Assembly: GCA_964631565.1 (NCBI GenBank)
Contig: CAZVYJ010000005.1
Location: 26,018 to 90,017, forward strand
DNA: 64,000 nucleotides
Direction: 5' to 3'
Source: CAZVYJ01 sp964631565
GTDB lineage: Bacteria; Planctomycetota; Phycisphaerae; SM23-33
Below, piece by piece: positions 1 to 8,568 of this stretch (position 1 is the first letter of the stretch; each line of letters opens with the position of its first letter). The notes beneath the pieces are model-generated. The model ran no database searches and was not told the DNA's origin. It saw nothing but the letters and a program-made list of their open reading frames with translations. Position numbers and translations under genes: made by a program.

Positions 1-301
1 CACCGGCAAGGTCGAGATTACGTCGCAGAACCACGGGTTCGCCGTCGACGCCGAATCGCTGAAGGCCACCGGCGCGACCGTAACGCACATGAACCTCAAC
101 GACAACACGGTTGAGGGCTTCACGCATGCCGACAAGGCTCTGTTCAGCGTGCAGTACCACCCGGAAGCGTCGCCCGGCCCGCACGACGCGACGTACCTGT
201 TCGACTGCTTCCGCGACATGATGGAGACCGGCAAGGCTCCGACGGCCCGGCAGATGCACGCCGCACAGGAAAAACTCGCCAAGGCCGGCCAGACGGCTTG
301 A
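1..301 (+). CDS. carA: Carbamoyl-phosphate synthase small subunit, C-terminal part (5' truncated by window)
   Basis: This is the end of the glutaminase subunit that supplies ammonia to carbamoyl-phosphate synthase for arginine and pyrimidine synthesis. The frame is open from base 2. The translation shows the class I glutamine amidotransferase end: ITSQNHGFAVD, then QYHPEASPGPHD, where the His and Glu of HPE belong to the Cys-His-Glu catalytic triad. The catalytic Cys lies upstream of the window. The helical C-terminal tail and stop look normal. A perfect palindrome follows 36 bases after the stop and may end the transcript. Confidence 0.93.
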   Translation, partial: TGKVEITSQNHGFAVDAESLKATGATVTHMNLNDNTVEGFTHADKALFSVQYHPEASPGPHDATYLFDCFRDMMETGKAPTARQMHAAQEKLAKAGQTA

Positions 302-336
302 AGGTTGTGCCTGTTATCCGGGTCAGGATGCACAAA

Positions 337-360
337 TGCTAAGCCGCTAGCGGCTTAGCA
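337..360. repeat. 24-bp perfect palindrome after carA (terminator or REP-like hairpin)
   Basis: The two 12-bp halves, TGCTAAGCCGCT and AGCGGCTTAGCA, are exact reverse complements with no spacer, followed by ATCTTTGTTA. It can form a strong GC-rich hairpin between carA and the tldD-like gene. The following T-run is short, so factor-independent termination is only possible. The GCTTAGC and GCGG words resemble the REP hairpins that flank the transposase at 48369-48845. Confidence 0.6.
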
Positions 361-402
361 ATCTTTGTTAATAAGATTCAATAAAATTCCGGGAGTTGAA
401 AA

Positions 403-1836
403 GTGTTCGATAAACTCAGGGAAGACTTTCTCGCCGTCGCTCCGGCGGCGGATTTCTGCTCGCTGCGGTTTGTGCGAATCTGCGACGAAGCGGTTTCGGT
501 CCGCCAGGACATTCCCCAGCCCGTCCATCAAAGCGAAGACATTGGCGCGATGATCACCGTTGTTGATGGCGGGGGGCTTGGTTACGCGGCGACGAGCGAC
601 ATCAGTCGCACCGGCCTGAAGGCCGCCTGCGACAAGGCCGCCCGCTGGGCGAAGGCCACCGCCTCGTGCAGCGTGGTGGACTTTCGCAAGGTGAAATTCC
701 CAAGCCCTCGCGGCGAATACATCGGCCGCAACGACCAGCCGTGGGAGTCGTCGTCCGTCGCGGACAAATTCGACATGCTCATGGGCATATCGAAGCAGCT
801 CAAGGCCTCTGACGAAATTGTGGACTGGGCGGCGGGAATATGGCACAGCGACATCGAAATGTTCTACCTTACCGCAGCCGGCGGCGAGGTTCTCCAGCAT
901 ATTCGCCTGACCGGGCCGGGCATGAGGGTCACCGCAAACGCCGGCGGCATGACGCAGACCCGCTCATTCGGCGGGCACGCGTTCGGCGGGCAGGGCGGGC
1001 TGGAGGTTATGCAGCGATACGGCTTCGCCGACGCCCCGCGGCAGATAGCGGCCGAGGCCGTCGAACTGCTGAAGGCCGACAACTGCCCGTCCGGCAAAAT
1101 GGACCTGCTGCTCGATGCGGACCAGATGATTCTGCAGATACACGAGTCAATCGGCCATCCGCTGGAGCTGGACCGCATACTCGGCGACGAGCGCAACTAC
1201 GCCGGCACGAGCTTCGTCACGCCGGACATGTTCGGAAGCTACCGCTACGGCTCGGATCTGCTGAACATCGTCTATGACCCGACACGGGCAGAGCAGATGG
1301 CGAGCTTCGGATACGACGACGAAGGCCTGGCCGCCGAAAAAACATTCATCATCAAGAAAGGCATACTGCAGCGGGGCCTGGGGGGATGCGTTTCACAGGC
1401 TCGCATGGGTCTTCCCGGCGTCGCGAACAGCCGCGCCAACACATGGCGGCGGCCGCCAATAGACCGCATGGCCAACCTCAACCTCGAGGCGGGCGACAGC
1501 ACGCTGGACGAAATGATTTCGTCGGTCAAACGCGGCGTGTTCATGAAAACCAACTGTTCGTGGTCGATAGACGACAGCCGCAACAAGTTCCAGTTCGGCT
1601 GCGAGTGGGGCAGGCTCATCGAAGACGGCCGGCTGACGAAACTCGTCCGCATGCCGAACTACCGCGGCATCTCGGCGACGTTCTGGCGGAATCTCAAGGC
1701 CGTCGGCAACGAGGATTCGATGCTGGTCATGGGCACGCCGAACTGCGGCAAGGGCGAGCCGAACCAGATAATGTACGTCGGTCATGCAAGCCCGGCATGC
1801 CTGTTCGCCGACGTTGAAGTTTTCGGCGGTGCATAA
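403..1836 (+). CDS. tldD: TldD-family zinc metallopeptidase
   Basis: This is the catalytic partner of the TldD/TldE heterodimer, which degrades or processes unfolded peptides; in enterobacteria it matures microcin B17 and cleaves CcdA. The 477-residue product carries the family zinc motif HExxxH as HESIGHPLELD, with His247, Glu248 and His252. The length is normal for the family. GTG is taken as the start because GGGAG lies 7 bases upstream and the N-terminus then aligns with the usual helical start. The tldE partner follows after an 11-base gap, so the two are almost certainly co-transcribed. No peptide substrate gene is recognisable nearby. Confidence 0.9.
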   Translation: MFDKLREDFLAVAPAADFCSLRFVRICDEAVSVRQDIPQPVHQSEDIGAMITVVDGGGLGYAATSDISRTGLKAACDKAARWAKATASCSVVDFRKVKFPSPRGEYIGRNDQPWESSSVADKFDMLMGISKQLKASDEIVDWAAGIWHSDIEMFYLTAAGGEVLQHIRLTGPGMRVTANAGGMTQTRSFGGHAFGGQGGLEVMQRYGFADAPRQIAAEAVELLKADNCPSGKMDLLLDADQMILQIHESIGHPLELDRILGDERNYAGTSFVTPDMFGSYRYGSDLLNIVYDPTRAEQMASFGYDDEGLAAEKTFIIKKGILQRGLGGCVSQARMGLPGVANSRANTWRRPPIDRMANLNLEAGDSTLDEMISSVKRGVFMKTNCSWSIDDSRNKFQFGCEWGRLIEDGRLTKLVRMPNYRGISATFWRNLKAVGNEDSMLVMGTPNCGKGEPNQIMYVGHASPACLFADVEVFGGA

Positions 1837-1847
1837 GGGAGAGTGCG

Positions 1848-3170
1848 ATGCAGTTGAAGTTCTATGAGCTTGTTGATTATCTGACCGGCAAACTGGCCGG
1901 CGATGAAGTTCTGCTTGCCGGTTTTTCCGGCGAGAACAGCGACTTTGTGCGGCTGAACCACGACGCCGTCCGCCAGGCCGGCAGCGTCAGCCAGGCGTAT
2001 CTCAGTTTGAGGCTCATCGTCGGCAAACGCAGCATCGCCGGGACATGCACGCTCTCCGGCGATTTAGACAGCGACCGAAGCCGCCTGGAAAAAATGCTCA
2101 CCGAACTCCGCGACCGCATGCCTTCCATGCCGGAAGATCCATACCTGCTCTACAACACAAAGCCCCGAAACAGCGAGCAGATCAGCCTGTGCAAGCTGCC
2201 AGACAGCGGCGAGGCGATAAAAACAATCATCAGACAGGCCAAAGGCCTGGACCTCGTCGGCATATTCGCCTCTGGCGAAATTACACAGGGATTCGCCAAT
2301 TCGCTCGGCCAGCGGAACTGGTTTTCCACACACAGCTTTAACTTCGACTGGTCGGTCTATCACTCGACCGACAAGGCCGTCAAGTGCAGCTACGCGGGCT
2401 TCGAATGGGACGATGGGCAGCTCGCTCGCAGGATGTCCGACGCCCGAAGCCGACTCGAAGTGCTCGGCCGGCCGGCGAAGGTCGTCAAGCCGGGCGGCTA
2501 TCGGGTCTACCTGGCGCCGGCGGCGCTTGAGGAAATCATGGGCATACTCTGCTGGGGCGGGTTCGGCCTGAAGGAGCACCGCACCAAAAATTCATGCCTG
2601 CTCAAGATGACGGATGAAGGCCGAACACTGCATCCGTCGGTTACGCTGCGCGAGAACACGGCCGAAGGGCTTGCGCCGAATTTCCAGGCCGAAGGCTACG
2701 TCCGGCCGAATTCCGTGACGCTGGTTGAAAACGGCAGGATGGTCGGGGCGATGGTTTCTCCGCGGAGCGCAGCCGAATACGGCGTGCCGACCAACGGCTC
2801 GCACGATGGCGAATATCCGGACTCGCTGGACATGGCCGCCGGCGACATGCCTCGCGACGAGGCGGCCGAACGCGTCGGCGAGGGCGTGTACATAAACTCG
2901 CTGTGGTATCTCAACTTTTCCGACCGACCGAGCTGCCGCATAACCGGCATGACGCGGTTCGCGACGTTCTGGGTCGAGGGCGGCCAAATCGTCGCGCCGC
3001 TGAATGTCATGCGGTTCGACGACACGATATACAGAATGCTCGGCGACAACCTGCTCGCACTGACGAACGATCGCGACCTGCTGCCGAGCGCCTCTACCTA
3101 CGGCGCAAGGTCCACGACTTCGATGAGGCTGCCGGGCGCGCTGATAGACGATTTCACATTCACGCTGTAA
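1848..3170 (+). CDS. tldE: TldE/PmbA-family peptidase subunit
   Basis: This is the second, non-zinc-binding member of the TldD/TldE pair. The 440-residue protein lacks an HExxxH motif, as expected for TldE/PmbA. It has the typical C-terminal part, including RENTAEGLAPNFQ, an EGVYINSLWYLNFSDRPS segment and GMTRFATFWVEGG. ATG has a good ribosome site (AGGGAGAG) in the preceding gap. It ends 15 bases before the convergent membrane-protein gene, with no obvious terminator between them. Assignment to TldE rather than a second TldD rests on the missing metal motif and the gene order. Confidence 0.87.
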   Translation: MQLKFYELVDYLTGKLAGDEVLLAGFSGENSDFVRLNHDAVRQAGSVSQAYLSLRLIVGKRSIAGTCTLSGDLDSDRSRLEKMLTELRDRMPSMPEDPYLLYNTKPRNSEQISLCKLPDSGEAIKTIIRQAKGLDLVGIFASGEITQGFANSLGQRNWFSTHSFNFDWSVYHSTDKAVKCSYAGFEWDDGQLARRMSDARSRLEVLGRPAKVVKPGGYRVYLAPAALEEIMGILCWGGFGLKEHRTKNSCLLKMTDEGRTLHPSVTLRENTAEGLAPNFQAEGYVRPNSVTLVENGRMVGAMVSPRSAAEYGVPTNGSHDGEYPDSLDMAAGDMPRDEAAERVGEGVYINSLWYLNFSDRPSCRITGMTRFATFWVEGGQIVAPLNVMRFDDTIYRMLGDNLLALTNDRDLLPSASTYGARSTTSMRLPGALIDDFTFTL

Positions 3171-3185
3171 TGTCAGGCGAGTGTC

Positions 3186-5243
3186 CTACGACGGGAATAT
3201 CCAGTAAATGGGCGCCCTGAATCCCTTGGCGGCGTAATAGATTGCGCCGTTCACCATCCAAAGCAGTCCGCCGAGCAGGTCGCCCGCGATGAGTCCTACC
3301 GCGACGGTCTGAAATCGCCTCAGCCCGCCCATGCCGCCGAATTTCACGATAATCGTTCTGGCGATCCAGCCTAGCAGGAAACTCGGCCCGAACCAGTCGA
3401 GCGGCCAGGTTCCCCACATGACCGCCAGCAGCGGGTGTATCGGCCACCATGAAAACCGCCTGCGGAGAATGGTCAGCACTATTACGCCGGCCATGCCCGT
3501 CAACAGTGAAGCGAAGAAGCCTTTTTGCGGATTCATCGCCGCCAGCCTGGCCAGCCCGGTCGGCTGATCCTCAAGCATCCGCCCGCTGTGGTAGACGTTG
3601 TCCATGGCGTTGTTGGCCTGGTCGATATATTGGCGAGAGATGTAATCTCTCGCCCAGCTGTAGCATTTGAGCATTCCGTTGTCGTACTGCACGTAAAGTG
3701 TGGCGAATGTGCCTATCAGCAGCGCGATGACCAGCACTACGACGAAATACACCGACAGCCGGGAAAGGCGCACGCTCTGGCGGTCGGAAACCTGCCACGC
3801 GTTCATCAGGAACGGCATGAGCGATTCCCGCACGTCATATGCGAAGACGGTCATTATCAGCGCGAGAATCAGCATGGCCTGAGGCCCAAGCACCGCCGGG
3901 CCGAAGAACCCGCCGAGCAGACCGGTGGCATACCAGCCGCAGTTGAACATGAACATGCCGGTTTCCGATATCAGCCTCGCGAGGATGACATACTGCAGCA
4001 GGATTATCACGACGATGAGCATCGCCAGCAGCCAGTCCAGTTCGTGCCAGACGAGTATCCCAACCATGCCGCCGCTCGCCAGCAGCAGAATCCGCATGGC
4101 CCACGCGCCCTGCTTGCCGGACTCGTCGCCGCCGAGGAAAAGCGCCCGCCTGAAGACGGCTCCGTAATACCGCCGCCCGCTGTACAGAAGCATAATCGCC
4201 ATGCCTATGTACGCCCCCGCGCCGATCCACGCCTGGTATCCGCCGCCGAACTGTGCCTCTTTTTCGACGCCGACGCCGGCTGTTATCAGCATCGCCCATA
4301 CCATTATGTAAATGTAATGTGTAATGCCGAGCGTGAACGAAACGTCGCCGGCCAGGAAAAAGCTGAACGCGAAAACCGCGATATAAAGCTGCGGCACGAG
4401 GGTCATTTCGGTGTGTCTGACGCTGGTTATCGTCGGCCATTTCTGCGCCAAAGCGGTCAAGTTCACGCTCAGCGGGACATGCACCATTTCGGCAGGGTAC
4501 CATGCATACAGCCCGTTGATTATGTGAATCGCCAGCACGGCTGCGCACGGGTACCAGAACATCTTGTTGCGGAAAATATTGTTGAACTTTTTGCCGGGCG
4601 TCTCGCCAAGCAGCGATTCGGCGAAAGCGGCTATCGGGTAGCGAAGATGTTCGCGTTTGGACCACTGGCGGTGCAGTATGAGCGACATTGAGACGACGGC
4701 CGTCATCATGAGCGCAATCAGCGGCAGCCAGAACAGCAGCGTCCTCTGCCAGAGTCGCCATGGAATGTCCGACGGCCGAATGTGCCTGTCGCCTGTCGAT
4801 ATCCCTGTCAGCAGTTTGTCGATGTTTCTGTCGTTCGGATCGCCCTTGTCCATAAGCATGGCCGGCGGGATGTACTGGACGAGGTCCTTCTGTCGCCATG
4901 AATCCGGTTTCTGCTTCCACGACAGGTCGCTTTCCTGCCACCGGTGGGGCATGGAGATGCTCGTTGTGAAGTACCGCATAAGCCCGCTGTTCGGTATGGA
5001 GCAGGAAATCAGGGCGGCGCCGAGAATGACGGCCAGTTCCTTCGGCGCCAGCGCGAGTTTCGGCGAGATCATTTTCAGTAGCGGGTTGAACACCAGCAGG
5101 AATAAAATAAGCAGGCCGAAGACGCTTATGGGCAGATGGTTGCCGACCATGTAGGTGCTTTTGAGGATCTGGTCGTTCACGTAGCCTGTTGCGGTGATGA
5201 ACGCCGCAGCGAGCAGGCCCAGGATTATGCTTCGAACTGTCAT
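3186..5243 (-). CDS. Polytopic membrane protein, DUF6785/DUF6784-like
   Basis: The 685-residue product has a dozen or more hydrophobic helices and no signal peptide beyond the first helix. The N-terminal pattern, with SKLALAPKELAVILGAAL-like spacing after a PLLKM segment and then SIPNSGLMRYFTTSI, is what I recall from the DUF6785 family. That family is common in Planctomycetes and Lentisphaerae and has no assigned function; a distant resemblance to oligopeptide transporters has been noted for such proteins. A loop of about 70 residues after the third helix (DLSWKQKPDSWRQKD onward) is probably outside the bilayer. It is divergent from the glycogen-synthase-like gene, with about 200 bases between them. 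Transport is an inference only. Confidence 0.6.
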   Translation of the reverse strand: MTVRSIILGLLAAAFITATGYVNDQILKSTYMVGNHLPISVFGLLILFLLVFNPLLKMISPKLALAPKELAVILGAALISCSIPNSGLMRYFTTSISMPHRWQESDLSWKQKPDSWRQKDLVQYIPPAMLMDKGDPNDRNIDKLLTGISTGDRHIRPSDIPWRLWQRTLLFWLPLIALMMTAVVSMSLILHRQWSKREHLRYPIAAFAESLLGETPGKKFNNIFRNKMFWYPCAAVLAIHIINGLYAWYPAEMVHVPLSVNLTALAQKWPTITSVRHTEMTLVPQLYIAVFAFSFFLAGDVSFTLGITHYIYIMVWAMLITAGVGVEKEAQFGGGYQAWIGAGAYIGMAIMLLYSGRRYYGAVFRRALFLGGDESGKQGAWAMRILLLASGGMVGILVWHELDWLLAMLIVVIILLQYVILARLISETGMFMFNCGWYATGLLGGFFGPAVLGPQAMLILALIMTVFAYDVRESLMPFLMNAWQVSDRQSVRLSRLSVYFVVVLVIALLIGTFATLYVQYDNGMLKCYSWARDYISRQYIDQANNAMDNVYHSGRMLEDQPTGLARLAAMNPQKGFFASLLTGMAGVIVLTILRRRFSWWPIHPLLAVMWGTWPLDWFGPSFLLGWIARTIIVKFGGMGGLRRFQTVAVGLIAGDLLGGLLWMVNGAIYYAAKGFRAPIYWIFPS

Positions 5244-5447
5244 GTCATTTCTTTGTCGGCTGGACGTGTTCTGCCGGTATTTTCAGCAGATGGTAAGCTG
5301 TCTGCATTATCTATGTCTAACAGGTTTTGGCCGCTTCCGGGCCTGTTTTAATGCAAAAATAACGTTTTGCTGCAGTTGAATTTATATGCCGGGTGATTTC
5401 GCCGATGATATTGTTAGCGAATCTAAGGAATCCAGTGAGGTGCAGGG

Positions 5448-7226
5448 ATGATAGTGGTGCATGTTACGCATGAAGCGGTTGAGAAAATCGGCGGCATCGG
5501 CGCGGTTATCGCCGGGCTGATGACGACGGACGCCTACGACGAAGCGGTTTCGCGGACCATTCTTCTTGGCCCGCTGCTCACAACCGACCGGCCCGTCAAC
5601 CGCAGGCTGGGCGATGGCGGAAAGGTGATATACAGCTCGCTGGACGAAATTCAGCCGGGCGAGTACCTGGAAAAGTTCAGCCCCATAGAAAAGACCTACG
5701 ACGTCGGCATTATTTACGGCAAGCGGCCGGTCAGCGACCCGTGCACGGGCAAAAGCGTCGAAGCCGAGGTGCTGCTGGTCGATGTGTTCCACGCCAACAA
5801 GAACCGCCTGAACCTGTTCAAGGGCGAGCTCTACAAGAAGTTCGCCGTTCCGTCGCAGGAATTCGAGAATGTGTGGGAATACGAGCAGTACGTCCGCCTG
5901 GCCGAGCCGGGCTTCGAGGCTCTCAAGGCGATTCACTGCGGCGACAACGGCGAGCGGGTCGTTTATCTTGCGCACGAATACATGGGCATGCCGACGGCGC
6001 TGAAAGCGATTCTTTCCGGCTCGCCGAACACGCACACCGTTTTCTACGCCCACGAAGTGGCGTCAGTCCGTCCGATAGTGGAAAAGCACGGCGGCCACGA
6101 CACGATGTTTTACAACGTGCTCAAACGTGCTGCAGCCGCCGGCATGACGCTCGAAGAAGTTTTCCCGTCGGTTTTCGGCAACTACAAGCACGGGCTGGTC
6201 AAGGCGGCCAGATATTGCGATTCAGTATTCGCCGTGGGCGATTACATCGTCGACGAACTGAAGTTCCTCGACGCGCATTTTAAGAACACGGAAATCGACC
6301 TGGTCTACAACGGCATTCCAGCCTTCGAGATAACTCTTGAAGAGAAAAAACGCAGCCGCGCTCGAATGCAGCAGTACGCGGAGAATCTTTTCGGCACAAG
6401 ACCGACGTGGACGTTCGCACACGTAGCCCGTCCGGTGCTGAGCAAGGGCATATGGCGCGACCTCGGCGTGCTGCATGATCTCGAACCACTGCTGGCGGAG
6501 AGGGGCGAGACGGCCGTCTATTTCATGCTTGGCACGCTCGGCGGGCAGCGGCGCAGCAGGGACATCGCCCAGATGGAGCGTGTCTACGGCTGGCCGGTAA
6601 AGCACGAAATTGGATACCCGGACCTGTGCGGCGGAGAGGAAGTCGTCGGCGAAATGTTCGATGCGTTCAACCGCGACCACCGCGCCGTGCGGGCGGTCTT
6701 CGTGAACCAGTGGGACTGGAACCGAAATCAGTGCGGATCGAGAATGCCGGAAGACATGGCCTTCTCCGACATTCGCCAGGGCACGGACGTCGAGTTCGGC
6801 CTGAGCGTGTACGAGCCGTTCGGCATCAGCCAGTTCGAGCCGCTAAGCTTCGGCGCGCTATGCGTCGTGTCGAATGTGTGCGGCTGCACCGGCTTTGCAC
6901 GCCGCGCCGCCGGCGACGGAAAGCGGGACAGGAATATCATCGAGGCCGACTATCTCCGCGTGCAGGAAAGCGAAACGCTGGAGAGCCTCATGAATATGGG
7001 CATCGCGATTCGCGACGGCGTCGAGAAGGCCGAAAATGCCCGGATTGCCGCGAAAATCATCGAAAGGCTCCCGCGAAACGACAAGCAGATGCGGCAGATG
7101 ATAGCCTCCGGCCACGAACTGGCCCGGAAAATGAGCTGGGAATGCGTGGTAAAAGAGTATTTTCTCCCCGGCGTGACTAGAATGTCTCAGGACCGCTCTG
7201 CGGCTGACGCTCCGGTTGTTGCTTGA
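5448..7226 (+). CDS. Glycogen/starch synthase-type glycosyltransferase (GT-B fold)
   Basis: The 592-residue protein opens with HVTHEAVEKIGGIGAVI, the glycine-rich nucleotide-sugar loop (KxGG type) of bacterial and plant starch synthases. Near the C-terminus it has EPFGISQFE, the E-x7-E motif of retaining GT-B enzymes. YAHEV and NGIPAFEI match other conserved blocks of the fold. It probably extends an alpha-glucan from ADP- or UDP-glucose in the cytoplasm. It is longer than E. coli GlgA (477 residues), mainly from insertions around residues 70-130. ATG is preceded by GTGAGGTGCAGGG. No branching enzyme or GlgC lies nearby, so another alpha-glycosyl transfer is possible. Confidence 0.78.
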   Translation: MIVVHVTHEAVEKIGGIGAVIAGLMTTDAYDEAVSRTILLGPLLTTDRPVNRRLGDGGKVIYSSLDEIQPGEYLEKFSPIEKTYDVGIIYGKRPVSDPCTGKSVEAEVLLVDVFHANKNRLNLFKGELYKKFAVPSQEFENVWEYEQYVRLAEPGFEALKAIHCGDNGERVVYLAHEYMGMPTALKAILSGSPNTHTVFYAHEVASVRPIVEKHGGHDTMFYNVLKRAAAAGMTLEEVFPSVFGNYKHGLVKAARYCDSVFAVGDYIVDELKFLDAHFKNTEIDLVYNGIPAFEITLEEKKRSRARMQQYAENLFGTRPTWTFAHVARPVLSKGIWRDLGVLHDLEPLLAERGETAVYFMLGTLGGQRRSRDIAQMERVYGWPVKHEIGYPDLCGGEEVVGEMFDAFNRDHRAVRAVFVNQWDWNRNQCGSRMPEDMAFSDIRQGTDVEFGLSVYEPFGISQFEPLSFGALCVVSNVCGCTGFARRAAGDGKRDRNIIEADYLRVQESETLESLMNMGIAIRDGVEKAENARIAAKIIERLPRNDKQMRQMIASGHELARKMSWECVVKEYFLPGVTRMSQDRSAADAPVVA

Positions 7227-7294
7227 CCCCGGGGGCGGCGAGGTTTAGATTAACTTTCCCGTAAGCTGCGGACACGAAATTCCTGAGGTGTCTT

Positions 7295-7699
7295 TTGTCC
7301 AATATGAGACTTTCTCCGGCTGCTGAATACGCGATCAGAGGCGCCGTTGTGCTGGCCCGGAACTACGGACAAGGCCCGATGAGCCTCGACGCCGTATGCT
7401 GCACGCGCGAACTGCCGAAGCAGTACCTCACAAAAATATTCGCCTCGCTGACCAAGGCGGGGCTTGTCACGCCCGTTCGCGGCAAGCACGGCGGCTACGA
7501 ACTTGCCCGCGAGCCGGCCCGGATTTCCGTGCTGGATGTGATGCAGGCTGTCGAAGGTCCGCTGGCGGTGAACTTCTGCCAGTATGACCCGCCGCGGTGC
7601 GAAGAATATCAGTGCCCGCTGCGCAAGGTCTGGGGTAAGCTGCAGGCGACCGTGCGCGACAGCCTCGCCAACTTCACCCTCGCCGATTTCCTGGAATGA
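7295..7699 (+). CDS. Rrf2-family transcriptional regulator
   Basis: A 134-residue winged-helix regulator. It has the Rrf2 signature: LSPAAEYAIRG at the N-terminus, the recognition helix LPKQYLTKIFASL, and the wing GKHGGYELAR. Three cysteines follow in CQYDPPRCEEYQC, the position where IscR, NsrR and RsrR bind an iron-sulfur cluster, so redox or iron-sulfur sensing is plausible. The start is taken as TTG because TGAGGTG lies 5 bases upstream; an ATG three codons later is the alternative. It follows the glycogen-synthase-like gene by 68 bases. Its targets are unknown; it is a distant paralog of the iscR at 11090. Confidence 0.85.
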   Translation: MSNMRLSPAAEYAIRGAVVLARNYGQGPMSLDAVCCTRELPKQYLTKIFASLTKAGLVTPVRGKHGGYELAREPARISVLDVMQAVEGPLAVNFCQYDPPRCEEYQCPLRKVWGKLQATVRDSLANFTLADFLE

Positions 7700-7854
7700 A
7701 TCTTTCTCTGGTATTTGTCCAGACCAAACCGCGTATGAGCCGCGACTGTAAACCTGTCCCATAGGGATGAGCGGTCATTCTCATATGAACTTTTACGGAC
7801 CGCAACCTGACGGTCGCGGCTCGTTAGATCATTTCTTTGGATACTGTTGCTTCT

Positions 7855-8484
7855 TCACAGCGTTATGCTCTCGCCGGGCTTCAGTATGTGCACCTTGCAC
7901 GGCGCAGCCTTGGCGAACTTTTTCGCGTCCGATTCGCCGCCGACGATATCGCCCCAGTGATACGGAATCGCCGCCTTGGGGCCGATGGCCCTGCAGGCCG
8001 CCGCTGCCTCCGGGCCGTCCAGCGTGTACGTTCCGCCCACGGGCAGCAGGGCGACGTCGACATCCTTCAGGTCGCTCATCTCGGGGACCAGGTCCGAGTC
8101 GCCGGAGTAATAAATCCGCTTCCCGGCGATAGTGAACACCGCGCCCAGCCAGTTGTTGCCGCGAGGGTGGAATTTTTTCCCGATGTTATAGGCCGCCGTC
8201 GTCTCGATGGTGATGCCGTTCGCCGTCAGCTTTTCTCCCGGAGCCGCCGCTTTGGCCGCCCCAAGTTTTGCGGCCGTGTCAGCCGGCGCCACGACGGCTG
8301 TGCCGGCCCTGGACACTTTGGCGACGTCCTCCGGCGAACAGTGGTCGTAATGGCTGTGGGACACGAACACTAAGTCGGCATCATGCGGCGAGCCTTCCAG
8401 CTTCCACGGGTCGATGTATAATACACTCCCGCCGGCTGAGATTCTGAAACTTGCGTGGTTAATCCATTTTATTTCGATAGACAT
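7855..8484 (-). CDS. UlaG-like metallo-beta-lactamase-fold hydrolase
   Basis: A 209-residue cytoplasmic hydrolase with the MBL metal motif HSHYDH (HxHxDH), plus later metal ligands in YYSGDSD and PYHWGD. It is closest in layout to UlaG-like L-ascorbate-6-phosphate lactonases and related small hydrolases; the true substrate is not known. I start it at the ATG giving MSIEIKW, because AAAGGAG lies just before it. An upstream in-frame ATG would add 23 poorly conserved residues. It is divergent from the GH78-like glycosidase, so the 84-base gap must hold both promoters. Confidence 0.82.
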   Translation of the reverse strand: MSIEIKWINHASFRISAGGSVLYIDPWKLEGSPHDADLVFVSHSHYDHCSPEDVAKVSRAGTAVVAPADTAAKLGAAKAAAPGEKLTANGITIETTAAYNIGKKFHPRGNNWLGAVFTIAGKRIYYSGDSDLVPEMSDLKDVDVALLPVGGTYTLDGPEAAAACRAIGPKAAIPYHWGDIVGGESDAKKFAKAAPCKVHILKPGESITL

Positions 8485-8568
8485 AGCCGGCTCCTTTCGG
8501 ATAGATGGACTGTTTAATTTTACGTATTTGACGGAAATTTCAAAACAATACAACAGGAACGATATTTA

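Noticed and set aside
3525..4691. 388-codon plus-strand open frame antisense to the membrane protein gene
   Set aside because: Composition is His/Arg/Pro-rich without any family motif; it mirrors a convincing polytopic membrane protein. High GC leaves long antisense frames open.
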